The notes: generated by a model not told the origin, from the sequence alone. 64,000 bases of DNA from Anaerolineales bacterium (GCA_014379595.1 JACMLM010000009.1:24474-88473); one strand, 5' to 3'. Positions 49,090-57,772 are shown, counted from the stretch's first letter. Program-made: numbers and translations.

Positions 49090-50319
49090 TTACGGTATGA
49101 GGTCGGTTTCGTCTGCTGAAATAATTTCCTGCGCGAGTTTTTGTAATTCGTCTGCATCTTTTGCTTTCGATGCATCGAAGTATTGAGCCAATAAATCCAG
49201 CGGACTCAAACTGCTGATGACTTGTCCCTCGGCGATACGCACACGAGATTCACTTTGAGGCCGCTTCACGAGATGAAATTCAAAGGAGCCTTCTGTATAC
49301 TTTCGCAAAGCGGATTCATCGATCAACGTATCCCATTCTCTTGGATATTCCACCGACAAGCGGACAATCGCCTCAAACATTTCCTTTGGGTTGGGCAGTG
49401 CTTCTTTAAGAGCATCGGTTACGTTCTCATTTGACTTGAGAACTGTTCGGCGATCTATAAACTTTCTTGTCCCTGTGAGTTGAATCCAATTAACTTTGGT
49501 ATCTTTTCCTTTTTCAATATCTGCAATAACAAAGAAACGATCTTCCTTAACTTCGCCAAAATCCACGCGTTCAATGGAGCCCGGATACACTACAGGAGGC
49601 TGATATCCTTCATTTACATCCTGCGGTTTGTGGATATGACCCATTGCTACATAGCTAAATCTTTGATTCTTCACCAAGCTGCCAGATAACACTAAATCAT
49701 TTCCTAACATAACAAGACGTTCCCCGCCAAACTTCGCACCTTCAATGGATGCATGTGCTGTGAGAATGATCGGTAGAGAGGGGTCAGCTTCTTCAAGCCA
49801 TCCATCAATCAATTCGCCCATATTCCCTTCGATGCGTGCAAATGCTTCTTTTGAATTCGTTTCGCCTGTAGCGGCCATTAATCCCGAACGTGCGATCCAT
49901 GGCATTGCAATGACTTGTAACGGTAATCCCCATAGATCCTCTGACGTAAGAAGACATGGCTCGCCTAATACGCGTACAAAAGGGACTTCTAATGTCTTGA
50001 ATTCCTGCAACGCATGGGCACGTCCAATAGCGGGCGATATATCATGATTGCCGATCAACAATAAAGTGGGAATCTTCGCCTGAGATAAGCGCATCATGCG
50101 TTTTCCCCATTCACGCTGAAATGTTGGCGCAGGAGAACGGTCTTTGTAGGCATCGCCTGCAAAGATGACCATGTCTACTTTTTCAGTAATGGCTGCATCC
50201 ACAATCGCATCCAGTGACTTGAGGAAATCAAGCACGCGCATGGGCAATCCCGTCTCAGGATCGTGGCGACCATAGTTGGCCATGTCAATATGCGCATCTG
50301 CGAAGTGTAATAGTTTCAT
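49090..50319 (-). CDS. SbcD/Mre11-like DNA repair nuclease
   Basis: 409 residues. The metallophosphoesterase motifs are 'LLHFADAHIDM' (DxH), 'VIFAGDAYKDRSP' (GDxx), 'LLIGNHDISPA' (GNHD), 'ILTAHASIEG' and 'YVAMGHIHKPQ' (GHxH). The C-terminal capping part is ~130 residues. This layout is that of SbcD/Mre11 subunits, which work with an SbcC/Rad50 ATPase in DNA end processing. No SbcC gene is adjacent: downstream comes the small membrane protein and upstream a repeat, so the partner must be elsewhere. Confidence 0.85.
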   Translation of the reverse strand: MKLLHFADAHIDMANYGRHDPETGLPMRVLDFLKSLDAIVDAAITEKVDMVIFAGDAYKDRSPAPTFQREWGKRMMRLSQAKIPTLLLIGNHDISPAIGRAHALQEFKTLEVPFVRVLGEPCLLTSEDLWGLPLQVIAMPWIARSGLMAATGETNSKEAFARIEGNMGELIDGWLEEADPSLPIILTAHASIEGAKFGGERLVMLGNDLVLSGSLVKNQRFSYVAMGHIHKPQDVNEGYQPPVVYPGSIERVDFGEVKEDRFFVIADIEKGKDTKVNWIQLTGTRKFIDRRTVLKSNENVTDALKEALPNPKEMFEAIVRLSVEYPREWDTLIDESALRKYTEGSFEFHLVKRPQSESRVRIAEGQVISSLSPLDLLAQYFDASKAKDADELQKLAQEIISADETDLIP

Positions 50320-50331
50320 AAAATAATATAC

Positions 50332-50463
50332 CCGGTGGTTGAGTGATGGCGGCGCGCGAAGCAGTCCGCCATCGTATCGAAACCACCAATTTCAAGTTTA
50401 CTTGCTATATGGTGGTTTCGATACGGGCTTCGCAAAAAACGCTCAGCCCTACTCAACCACCGG
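50332..50463. repeat. Long nested palindromic repeat (GGTGGTTGAGT ends)
   Basis: The outer arms CCGGTGGTTGAGT and ACTCAACCACCGG are perfect. The inner arms CGTATCGAAACCACCA and TGGTGGTTTCGATACG are also perfect, with ~20 unpaired bases at the apex. This is a known widespread repeat type in environmental bacteria. It separates the C39-like peptidase gene from the SbcD-like gene. Confidence 0.7.
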
Positions 50464-50471
50464 CGATTATC

Positions 50472-51821
50472 TTACGGTTGTAATCCTAATTCTTGCAAGG
50501 CCTGCACGGCAGGAGGCCAATTCACATGGACTGCCAGTGCTGCGCGGTAATCATCTACTGCGGCTTGTGTATTGCCGATCATGTAATAAGCACGTCCGCG
50601 CCACAGTAATGACTCTTCCAATGTGGGAGTGGAGATCGTATCGTTCAATGTTGTATCTGCAAGATTAATTACATCCTGATAGCGCGCCGAATAAAAATAG
50701 GAAAAGTATGGACCTGTTTGATACCACATCATGCGGAACGGGCGATTTGCTTTATTAATATCCCAATTTGCATAGGTGGCAAAAGCCTGGTCATATGCTG
50801 TAGCGGCATCTACATATTGCTGCATAGCCATATGACTTGTGCCTTTGTTGAACCATGCGAAGAATAAATTATTATCCGTCAAAGTTAAGATGTCTTTTTC
50901 AGCCAACTCAAGCGCATGGCCGATTGCCCATTTTTCATCTGCCCAGGGGCCGAGCACATTCATTAACTCCGCTTCGCGATCTGGCGGGTAAACGACCATA
51001 AAGACATAATTAAATGAACGCCAGCCTTCCTGATAGATGGGATACTCGCTTAATAGATCCTTGCCCGGCACAAGATATGCATCCTGCACAATAAATCCGC
51101 CGCGAGCATCGTCATAGCCGGTGGTGAAAAGATAATGTCCAAGCCAGTCAATTTTTCCTGTGTAATCGGCTTCGTAGTACCCTTTTTCCACAACTACAGG
51201 AAAGCCTGCCGCGATTAAACGCTTAACGAGATTTTGATCGCCGCCATAGCGCATGAGAGCGCGATATTCTGTATTCTCGTTGACATAATCCACAAGCTCA
51301 TAGGGCATTACATTTTTATCTGGCAGGCCCCGTTCAATGAAATTTTTGCCAAGTTCACCCGAGCCTGGCTTGACACCTTTGGCAACTTCATCACGATCCC
51401 CTTTCCAACCCCAAAAGTTAAGTGCCATGGTGAGGTTTGCGGGGCCGCAATAATTCCAGCGGTTGTGCTGGTCAACGTAGATCACACCCGGTAGACTCAC
51501 AGCAGCAGGCACGGGCGTAGTGGTGATCGTAGGTGTGGGTGTTGGCCCGGCTTTGAGAGTCGGAGTCGCCGGCGGTGTTAACGTCAACATATATTCGGCG
51601 CGTGTCGTCGCAATGACCGTGTCAATGTTGAGTTCGGTTTCGCCGCCGGGCTGGAAGACGGCTTCACTGGGCGGCTTGAAGAAGTAGACGATCCTCGTGC
51701 GCAGCAAATCCAGGCGAGGTGCGAGGCGGCTGTGGATGGGCGGGAGGAGGTACAAGCCGATGCCCACTAGTAAAACGATGGGGATCAGCCAGAGTTTGTT
51801 TATATTTTTCAATCTGTCCAT
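50472..51821 (-). CDS. Membrane-anchored C39-like peptidase with TPR repeats
   Basis: The ATG at 51821 (MDRLKNINKLW) is preferred. On the minus strand a TATAAT hexamer ends seven bases before it, with no ribosome site, which suggests a leaderless mRNA. The product is 449 residues. A signal anchor ('LIPIVLLVGIGLYLL') is followed by a Thr/Pro linker. A papain-like C39_2 domain follows (~120-290) with catalytic Cys in 'WNYCGPANLTMALNFW' and His in 'DWLGHYLFTTGYDD'. The C-terminal ~150 residues are TPR-like helices ('AWFNKGTSHMAMQQYVDAATAY', 'LLWRGRAYYMIGN'). Substrate unknown; probably works on the outer face. Confidence 0.82.
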   Translation of the reverse strand: MDRLKNINKLWLIPIVLLVGIGLYLLPPIHSRLAPRLDLLRTRIVYFFKPPSEAVFQPGGETELNIDTVIATTRAEYMLTLTPPATPTLKAGPTPTPTITTTPVPAAVSLPGVIYVDQHNRWNYCGPANLTMALNFWGWKGDRDEVAKGVKPGSGELGKNFIERGLPDKNVMPYELVDYVNENTEYRALMRYGGDQNLVKRLIAAGFPVVVEKGYYEADYTGKIDWLGHYLFTTGYDDARGGFIVQDAYLVPGKDLLSEYPIYQEGWRSFNYVFMVVYPPDREAELMNVLGPWADEKWAIGHALELAEKDILTLTDNNLFFAWFNKGTSHMAMQQYVDAATAYDQAFATYANWDINKANRPFRMMWYQTGPYFSYFYSARYQDVINLADTTLNDTISTPTLEESLLWRGRAYYMIGNTQAAVDDYRAALAVHVNWPPAVQALQELGLQP

Positions 51822-51901
51822 GGAAAGGATTATATAACAAAACAACACTGAGTTTTCGGAGATTGGGAAGTCTTACTTTAGCTTAAGGTGCAAGTGTTAA
51901 A

Positions 51902-51934
51902 AGACCTCCGAGTTCTTAAAGAACTCGGAGGTCT
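51902..51934. terminator. Hairpin of the GACCTCCGAGTTCTT family
   Basis: A 16-bp perfect stem (AGACCTCCGAGTTCTT) with a single-base centre, followed by AGTTTTTCCCC on the plus strand. It lies between the C39-like gene's promoter and the next minus-strand gene and is related to the hairpin at 35183-35241. Confidence 0.65.
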
Positions 51935-51996
51935 AGTTTTTCCCCTTTCATAACTGTATATCATCCTAACAAACTGGAGATTGAAAGAGCCTTTAA

Positions 51997-52037
51997 CAAG
52001 ACAAACGCCGTTTTCGTTATGGCGTTTGTCTTGTTAC
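51997..52037 (-). terminator. Terminator of the 45-residue membrane protein gene
   Basis: A 15-bp perfect stem (AACAAGACAAACGCC) with an 11-base loop, 15 bases past the stop at 52052. It ends in TTGTTAAAGG on the minus strand. Confidence 0.7.
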
Positions 52038-52051
52038 TTTTGCGAGCAGTA

Positions 52052-52189
52052 TTATTCTCTAAAAAACATTTCAAAAAATTGCCACATCAAAACCCATCCG
52101 CCGAACACCAAGCCAAAAGCAATATAGCCAAGCAAATAGATTGCACCACACAAAGTAGTTTGAACCACCAAGTTTTTGAAATTTTCCAT
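52052..52189 (-). CDS. Putative 45-residue single-helix membrane protein
   Basis: An ATG at 52189 opens 45 codons. 'MENFKNLVVQTTLCGAIY' leads into a hydrophobic segment ('LLGYIAFGLVFGGWVLM') and a charged end 'FFEMFFRE'. No good ribosome site precedes it. A strong terminator 15 bases after the stop supports a real transcription unit. No family recognised. Confidence 0.45.
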   Translation of the reverse strand: MENFKNLVVQTTLCGAIYLLGYIAFGLVFGGWVLMWQFFEMFFRE

Positions 52190-52309
52190 TTCTAAATTTA
52201 TTATTCCTGGCCTAGGACTTGAGCCTAGAACCTAGCGGTGTTAGGCTTTAGTCCTATTGACGTACATTTTCTAAGTGAAAGAGAATAGATTTTATTCTGA
52301 CTGAATATA

Positions 52310-53044
52310 TTATTTAAGGAATGGCTTTTCTTTGAACAGACTTATTCTATCAGTTAATATTTTTTCCGCTCCTGGCTTTAGAGAAAAATGCCCTATTTTC
52401 CTATCTTCACTAAGATCCATTGAAACAAATTTATGTCCTAAATAGTGCATGAATGCATTATACCTACCATAATTATATAAATATTGTTCTCTTTCATTCT
52501 GGGCAGCTATTGACTTACTGATACTTGAATCTTTGAGTTTTTCTCTAAATATTTCAATTGACTGATTGACAGTTAATATTTTCCCATCAAGGCTAAGTAG
52601 AAAATCTGAGGAACTAGAGCCTAACATTTTAGCTATTTCTTTTAGCAATATCGTATCGCTAGAGATTATTTCATTATTGATGTCAGAAGGAGAGGTCGTA
52701 TTCTCTATCGCTGAAGTCGACCACCCCTCCAAGGATTTGTCTTGAGGATATTGCGCGTTTTCAAATACAGCAGAAAGCGTTCCCGCTTTTAATTCTCTTA
52801 GATTTGGAATAAGTGCTACTATTTCAGATTGATATTTCCATAATAAAAATATTATCAGTATGCCGATAAAAATAGTAGGCGCCGTAATCAATGTCCAAAT
52901 GGATGAAATGACTGTGATTAAAGTTTCATCAAATGCCACTAATAAAGGAGTTCGATCAACCGTTGATCTGAGAAATGAGAAGCTAAGAAGAACTAAGATA
53001 ATAGCAAGAATAAAAACCGAATAGTTGATCCGCTTTTTTTTCAT
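52310..53044 (-). CDS. Membrane-anchored protein of unknown function
   Basis: 244 residues. Two hydrophobic helices (~8-28 'VFILAIILVLLSFSFL' and ~50-70 'APTIFIGILIIFLLWKY') are followed by a soluble, mainly helical cytoplasmic part with 'EIAKMLGSSSSDFLLSLDG' and 'YLYNYGRYNAFMHYLGHKF'. No family recognised. AT-rich codon use resembles the next gene and the PolB cassette, marking the start of an accessory stretch. Confidence 0.55.
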   Translation of the reverse strand: MKKKRINYSVFILAIILVLLSFSFLRSTVDRTPLLVAFDETLITVISSIWTLITAPTIFIGILIIFLLWKYQSEIVALIPNLRELKAGTLSAVFENAQYPQDKSLEGWSTSAIENTTSPSDINNEIISSDTILLKEIAKMLGSSSSDFLLSLDGKILTVNQSIEIFREKLKDSSISKSIAAQNEREQYLYNYGRYNAFMHYLGHKFVSMDLSEDRKIGHFSLKPGAEKILTDRISLFKEKPFLK

Positions 53045-53179
53045 AATTATTTCTCCGTAGAGTCAAATTTTTTTGACAAAAGACATAAAAATATCCTTTG
53101 TTTGAGATAATTGCTCTTATCTAAACCCTATTGGAATAGAACCTACGACCAAGCGATTTTAGGTTTTATTCCAGTATGG

Positions 53180-53728
53180 CTACAATTTTGTCTTTATCTG
53201 TGTATACTTTTTCTGCATCAGTTTTGCTTTGGTCTGTAATTCCGTTAATCCTTCGTTACTTCTTAGTACTTCGTCGTGTTCAGGGCATTCGTAGATATAA
53301 ACAACTTGCATAGTGGCGTATGTTATGCCTCCGAATTGTGTAGGCTCTAGAGATGGGGAGGACTTTGATTTTACGAGAACTTTGTTTCCACAGCCTTGAT
53401 GATGGCATATAGGAGTTGGGTATCCAAAACTAAATATTGTGGGTTTCCAGAATAATCCTCCATATTCAAATGGCGGCTTTGACTTTTGAGTAATTATCCA
53501 TTCTATAAGTTTGAGTGGAGGATATACAGCCAAGCTTCCTACAAATATTATTGCTAATAAAGGTAGTTTGAGTGGGATAATAATTGATTGAATTTGGGTA
53601 GTCGCATTAAGAATAATTCCTACAATGATGCCGAGAGCAGGAACTATTATAGGCTGTGCTTTTGCTAATGAGAGTAGCAAATTTAGTATGGATGTTATGA
53701 AGTTTATTATTGTTGTTATTTTTTTCAT
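53180..53728 (-). CDS. Membrane protein of unknown function with CxH-like pairs
   Basis: 182 residues. Two hydrophobic regions (~10-45 and ~50-70) precede a soluble domain with 'YPTPICHHQGCGNKVLV' and 'VVYIYECPEHDEVL'. The four Cys/His pairs (C-H-H-x-x-C, C-x-x-H) could bind zinc. The C-terminal helix is basic ('LMQKKYTQIKTKL'). No family recognised. It is separated from the previous gene by 135 bases. Confidence 0.5.
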   Translation of the reverse strand: MKKITTIINFITSILNLLLSLAKAQPIIVPALGIIVGIILNATTQIQSIIIPLKLPLLAIIFVGSLAVYPPLKLIEWIITQKSKPPFEYGGLFWKPTIFSFGYPTPICHHQGCGNKVLVKSKSSPSLEPTQFGGITYATMQVVYIYECPEHDEVLRSNEGLTELQTKAKLMQKKYTQIKTKL

Positions 53729-53916
53729 AATAATTTTTTAGGGTTTAGACTAATAATGCTTTCGATAACTATTCATTATATAAATCAATAATTATCTTTT
53801 CCCTAAACATCTTCAATTATACGCACTTTTAGTTTAGTTTTACGAATATTCTATTTACAAGTTTCATCGGCTTTATTGCTTTGTCATTGCAATAGATTTT
53901 ACGCTTTGCCCCCACC

Positions 53917-53945
53917 TTGACTTAGAATACTTGTTCTATTATACT
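53917..53945 (+). promoter_or_regulatory. Promoter with LexA-box-like dyad upstream of the PolB region
   Basis: TTGACT (53917-53922) and TATACT (53940-53945) with a 17-base spacer form a good promoter. The spacer contains the dyad TAGAA-N6-TTCTA (53923-53938), whose core GAAT-N4-GTTC is one base from the Gram-positive-type SOS box GAAC-N4-GTTC. LexA control is therefore possible. The rest of the 379-base gap (53729-54107) shows a ~155-base leader before the LuxR-type gene, with no other recognised feature. Confidence 0.5.
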
Positions 53946-54107
53946 TTGGATGCTCCCCGTTTATCTGGCGACGTATTGGCTCAGCGGATAACTCATTGAT
54001 AGAACACATACAATGACCTCCTGGGTAAACTCATACACTGTTCGCTAGTCCACTTACACGGCCACCCATGAGAACCGTAATAATAAATTCGGATTCTCCT
54101 GCTGGCC

Positions 54108-54491
54108 ATGAAATCATTAATTCCAAAACACATACGCGAGTTTTTCAAGAAAGTACGAATCGATGAAGAAAGCGAACAACGCGAGTTCTCATCTGATTTG
54201 GCATTTAACCTTGATATTCAATCACAAACACAACAGAGAAAACACGATAACGAGCAGGAAAACTTACGCCGTTGGAAGTATCTTACCCAACGTGAACAGG
54301 AAGTAGTGGCCTTGGTTTGCATGGGGAAAAGAAATTATGAAATAGGTGAAATTTTGGGAATCACGCCAGGTACAGCTAAATCTCATGTTGAAAATATCCT
54401 TCAAAAGATTAACTTTCGCGATAGGCATGAAATCAGGTTAGCCTATGTAGATTGGGACTTTGAAACTTGGTGGCAAGACCACCACCAGTAG
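54108..54491 (+). CDS. LuxR-type (GerE) helix-turn-helix protein
   Basis: 127 residues. The N-terminal ~60 residues are charged and helical. The C-terminal domain has the LuxR pattern: 'LTQREQEVVALVCMGKRNYEIGEILGITPGTAKSHVENILQKI' broken here as LTQREQEVV, GKRNYEIGEILGI and TAKSHVENIL. There is no receiver domain, so it is a stand-alone DNA-binding protein. A terminator follows at 54561, so it forms a separate unit ahead of the PolB genes, whose expression it may control. No ribosome site is obvious before its ATG. Confidence 0.8.
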   Translation: MKSLIPKHIREFFKKVRIDEESEQREFSSDLAFNLDIQSQTQQRKHDNEQENLRRWKYLTQREQEVVALVCMGKRNYEIGEILGITPGTAKSHVENILQKINFRDRHEIRLAYVDWDFETWWQDHHQ

Positions 54492-54560
54492 TTCCCCCAG
54501 TATCACCCCACCCCATATTTAAGTATGCCGCTCGGCATATGCCGAAAAATCTGCTGAAAT

Positions 54561-54585
54561 ATCTGCCGCATGGCAGATGTTTTTT
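54561..54585 (+). terminator. Terminator after the LuxR-type gene
   Basis: ATCTGCC-GCAT-GGCAGAT followed by GTTTTTTTATTTT, a textbook intrinsic terminator, 70 bases past the stop. It excludes an ATG at 54577 as the start of the next gene. Confidence 0.88.
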
Positions 54586-54612
54586 TATTTTGCTATCTGC
54601 TATTCTAGCAGA

Positions 54613-55176
54613 ATGAATAACATAATAAAAATAACTCCCGATATTGTAAAGAAACGATGCCTTACTTTGATATCACTAAGGAATAGAGCGTATGAAAGCA
54701 AAACTAACTTGATTGCCACTATCATCTTAAATAGCCCGCTTCTTGTTGTTGCAGGTAATGATTGGCTACCTGCTTATGAATTAACACGCAATATACGCAA
54801 GAAGACTCTTGAAGTGCGACAAGCCTTGAACCGCTTACATACAATTCGCACTTCCACATGTTATCGGCTGTTGGATTCACTGGCAAACATTCCCTCAAGT
54901 GGTGAGCCTATTCTTGTTTTGGAATTTCTGCATACTTTTTATGATTCCGATATTCCATTAAATGTTCGTTTTCATAAGTTACAAGAAGGTTGCCGATATC
55001 TTGAACGACTTGCTTTATATCGCCCTGTCCTTGTTCTAACTCAGGAAATGATAAGTAGAGATATTGAAGTTGAGGATTACAAGAAGTTTTTTCCGATTCT
55101 TCAATCTACTGCTGGTAAAACATTTTATCTTGAAGGTGATGAACCTCGAAGAATTGTTCAACCTGCATTTTTTTAG
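54613..55176 (+). CDS. RecA/Rad51-fold protein without Walker A, PolB-associated
   Basis: The start is the ATG at 54613 (MNNIIKITPD), directly after a small hairpin CTGCTA-TTC-TAGCAG. The product is 187 residues. From residue ~40 it follows the RecA/RadA core order. 'SPLLVVAGNDWLPAYELTRNIRK' (in blocks) stands where strand 2 and its helix lie. 'RTSTCYRLLDSLANIP' is the next helix, and 'EPILVLEFLHTFYD' is a Walker-B-like strand. Then come a helix with 'LERLALYR' and a final strand 'PVLVLTQEM'. No GxxxxGK P-loop exists, so it probably does not bind ATP conventionally. Its role may be as a RecA-filament or polymerase adaptor, as ImuA is in mutasomes; this is inference. The next gene begins two bases after its stop. 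Confidence 0.5.
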   Translation: MNNIIKITPDIVKKRCLTLISLRNRAYESKTNLIATIILNSPLLVVAGNDWLPAYELTRNIRKKTLEVRQALNRLHTIRTSTCYRLLDSLANIPSSGEPILVLEFLHTFYDSDIPLNVRFHKLQEGCRYLERLALYRPVLVLTQEMISRDIEVEDYKKFFPILQSTAGKTFYLEGDEPRRIVQPAFF

Positions 55177-55178
55177 CT

Positions 55179-55493
55179 ATGGGTCATACTCTCCCATCCA
55201 CTACTCAGCTTATCTTTGAGCAAATAGCTGAATTAAAGCCACTATATACTGCTCTGCGCCGTGCCGATCAATTGGTGCTTGATAATTTCTTTGAAGATAT
55301 TTTGCAACACCGCGCAGCTATTGGAAATGCTGCCAATCTTCTGCCTATGGAGATTTTGCCTTTTGTTATTCTGTTGGAAGAACGTAAAAGAAATAATCGT
55401 ATTCATAATGAACTTTTTCAATTGCTTGAAGAACTTGAAAAGAAACTCCTACAATTACCTTCATTAGAAGTGAGTGAAGATGCCGAACTATGA
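55179..55493 (+). CDS. Helical protein of unknown function in the PolB operon
   Basis: 104 residues, predicted almost fully helical ('FEQIAELKPLYTALRRADQL', 'ILQHRAAIGNAANLLPMEIL', 'LFQLLEELEKKLLQLP'). No motif recognised. It starts two bases after the RecA-like gene and its stop overlaps the PolB start as ATGA, so all three are translated together. A subunit or clamp-like adaptor of the polymerase is plausible. Confidence 0.6.
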   Translation: MGHTLPSTTQLIFEQIAELKPLYTALRRADQLVLDNFFEDILQHRAAIGNAANLLPMEILPFVILLEERKRNNRIHNELFQLLEELEKKLLQLPSLEVSEDAEL

Positions 55494-57772
55494 AAGAATA
55501 CTCAGGCTGGCTATTCGATCTGTATGCCCATCCAAAACACGGTATTGATTTATGGTTGGTAGGAGAAGATAAAAAACCACATTCATTTCATCAATCATTT
55601 CAAGTTACCTTCTATGCGGGCGGTCCTGTCCATCGCCGCCGCCAATTATGGAAGTTCTTAAAAGATAAACCTGTTAGGCAAACTCCAACTCAAAGAAAAG
55701 ACCTTTATACAGGAATACAGGATGTATTGGAAATTAAGACTGAGCCTTGTGTATATGAAGAATTGTTTAGAGAAGTATATAAGTGTTTTCCTGACTTACT
55801 TTATTATGATGTAGATATTCCACTTCTCCTACGCTATGCCGCTGAGTTTAATGTTTTTCCTCTTGCACATTTTAAAGTTGAAGTAGAGCAAGGTTGGAAT
55901 ATTTCAAATGTTATTTCACTTGATACACAGTGGGAACTAGACCCTCAACTCCCTGATTTCAGAATATTGCATTTAAGACCTGACTCTAATCCTTCACGCA
56001 ACATACCTAAATCTTTGTTAGCTCATTTTGGTCAATTTAAATACTGTCTATCTCTTGATGAGCCTCGCAGACTTCTTTCTCGCCTCAATAGCATTTTTCA
56101 ACAATACAACCCCGATGTTATTCTCACGAGTTACGGAGATACATGGCTATTTGCTTACCTTGAAGAATTATCGAAAGAAACAAAAATTCCTTTCAACCCT
56201 AATCGGGATATTTCTCGATCTGTCCATAAAAAGAAAGAAATAAGCTTTCATAATTATGGTCAAGCACATTATCGTGGGGAGCAAGTACATTTATTTGGGC
56301 GCTGGCATATTGATGACCAAAATTGTATGACCTATGCTGATTATGGTCTTATGGGGGCTATTGAACAAGCGCGAGTTACAGGAATGCCAGTGCAGGAAAT
56401 GGCAAGGCGGTCACCTGGCGCAGGCGTAGCATCCATGCAAAACCTTGAAGCTATGCGTCGAGGTGTACTTGTGCCATATCAACAACAAAAAGGTGAAGCC
56501 CCTAAGACCTATGAGCAATTAGTAATTGCTGACCGAGGGGGAGTAATCTTTGAGCCACTGCTTGGTATTTTCCAAAATGTTGCCATTATTGATTTTGTTT
56601 CTATGTATCCATCCGTGATGGTTGAATATAATATTTCCCCTGAAACAGTTTGTGTAGATGAAGAAGATGCTTGGACTATTCCTGAATTGAATATAAAAGT
56701 TAGTTCACGTGAAGGGCTTATTCCTGCCACACTTCGGCCTATGGTGAATAAACGTGTGAAGCTTAGGCGTCGTTTGAAAAAGATGAAGAAGAGCGATAAG
56801 GCTTATCAATCATATAAGGCTTCTTCCGATGGACTAAAGTGGTTAGGTGTAGTTTCTAATGGCCGTTTAGGATTTGCCAATGCTATCTTTGGGCGCATCA
56901 ATGCTCATGAAGCACTATCATTTATTGTAAGAAAGATGATTCTACGTGCTAAAGAAGTTGCAGAAGATCATGGCTTTACTGTATTGCATGTTTATGTAGA
57001 TAGCCTTTTTATCTGCCGTACCGATGCCACTAAAGAGGAAGATTTCCAATCCCTTTTAGATGAGATAGAAAGAGAAACAAAACTGCCTATTGAATTAGAA
57101 GCAATATATTCATGGATGGCTTTTCTATCTGCAAAGCAAAATTCTAATCTCTCTGTTCCTAATCGTTTCTTTGGTGTGATGCCTGATGGAGAATATAAAA
57201 TACGCGGACTCGCATTGCGCCGTGAAGACACTCCATTATTTATATCGAATACACAATTACAGATTTTAGAAATACTAAAGCAGGAAAAAGACCCAAGCAA
57301 GCTTACTCATTTATTGCCCTATGTAGTAAGCATAGTGCAAGAAAGTTTTTCAGCTTTGAGTGATGGAATTATTCCAATAAATGAATTGTTGGTTACACAA
57401 ACTCTGAGCCGTGAACTAAATGAATACAAGACGCCATCGCCTGCGGCGCGTGCAGCAAATCAATTACAAGCTATTGGGAGAAATATTCGGATGGGACAGA
57501 GGATTCAATATATTTATGTAAAAACAAAGCAAGGAGTCTATGCCTGGGATTTGCCTGACCCCGTTAATCCCACTTGGATTGATATTACAAAATATAAAGT
57601 GCTTCTCTTTAGTGCAGTTTACGAAGTGTTACAGCCTTTGGGAGTAAGCAGGAATGTTCTGAAAAATTGGATATTCGGCAAGGCGAGTTATCTTGTTCCA
57701 CCTGGCCAGCTTGTTAACAGGCAAGATTTGCCCTTATTTGCGAATTTGAAGTATTTGCATGTGGATATATAA
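55490..57772 (+). CDS. Family B DNA polymerase, archaeal-like, exonuclease domain degenerate
   Basis: 760 residues. The polymerase domain has motif A 'IIDFVSMYPSVMVEYN' (Asp present) near residue 365, a divergent motif B 'LKWLGVVSNGRLGFANA' near 455, and motif C 'VLHVYVDSLFI' near 505. Motif C has one Asp in place of the usual DTD, but the two essential metal ligands are kept. The N-terminal exonuclease region lacks an evident DxE first motif ('LPDFRILHLRPDS'), so proofreading is probably lost. Such PolB enzymes occur in Chloroflexota and archaea. With the RecA-like and helical partners and a LexA-like box upstream, a damage-induced or translesion role is likely. AT-rich relative to the flanks. 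Confidence 0.85.
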   Translation: MKEYSGWLFDLYAHPKHGIDLWLVGEDKKPHSFHQSFQVTFYAGGPVHRRRQLWKFLKDKPVRQTPTQRKDLYTGIQDVLEIKTEPCVYEELFREVYKCFPDLLYYDVDIPLLLRYAAEFNVFPLAHFKVEVEQGWNISNVISLDTQWELDPQLPDFRILHLRPDSNPSRNIPKSLLAHFGQFKYCLSLDEPRRLLSRLNSIFQQYNPDVILTSYGDTWLFAYLEELSKETKIPFNPNRDISRSVHKKKEISFHNYGQAHYRGEQVHLFGRWHIDDQNCMTYADYGLMGAIEQARVTGMPVQEMARRSPGAGVASMQNLEAMRRGVLVPYQQQKGEAPKTYEQLVIADRGGVIFEPLLGIFQNVAIIDFVSMYPSVMVEYNISPETVCVDEEDAWTIPELNIKVSSREGLIPATLRPMVNKRVKLRRRLKKMKKSDKAYQSYKASSDGLKWLGVVSNGRLGFANAIFGRINAHEALSFIVRKMILRAKEVAEDHGFTVLHVYVDSLFICRTDATKEEDFQSLLDEIERETKLPIELEAIYSWMAFLSAKQNSNLSVPNRFFGVMPDGEYKIRGLALRREDTPLFISNTQLQILEILKQEKDPSKLTHLLPYVVSIVQESFSALSDGIIPINELLVTQTLSRELNEYKTPSPAARAANQLQAIGRNIRMGQRIQYIYVKTKQGVYAWDLPDPVNPTWIDITKYKVLLFSAVYEVLQPLGVSRNVLKNWIFGKASYLVPPGQLVNRQDLPLFANLKYLHVDI

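Noticed and set aside
52200..52260. Short dyads (CCTAGGACTT…AGTCCTA) as a regulatory site
   Set aside because: Pairing is patchy and a similar AACCTA/TAGGTT string occurs near 53120. This is more likely a decayed repeat than an operator.
53960..54060. Possible tRNA (GGCTCAGCGGATAACTC looks like a D-arm)
   Set aside because: No acceptor stem, anticodon arm or TTCGA-type T-loop could be paired around it.
54577..54612. Earlier start of the RecA-like gene at 54577
   Set aside because: That ATG lies in the T run of the preceding terminator. The ATG at 54613 is the first outside it.
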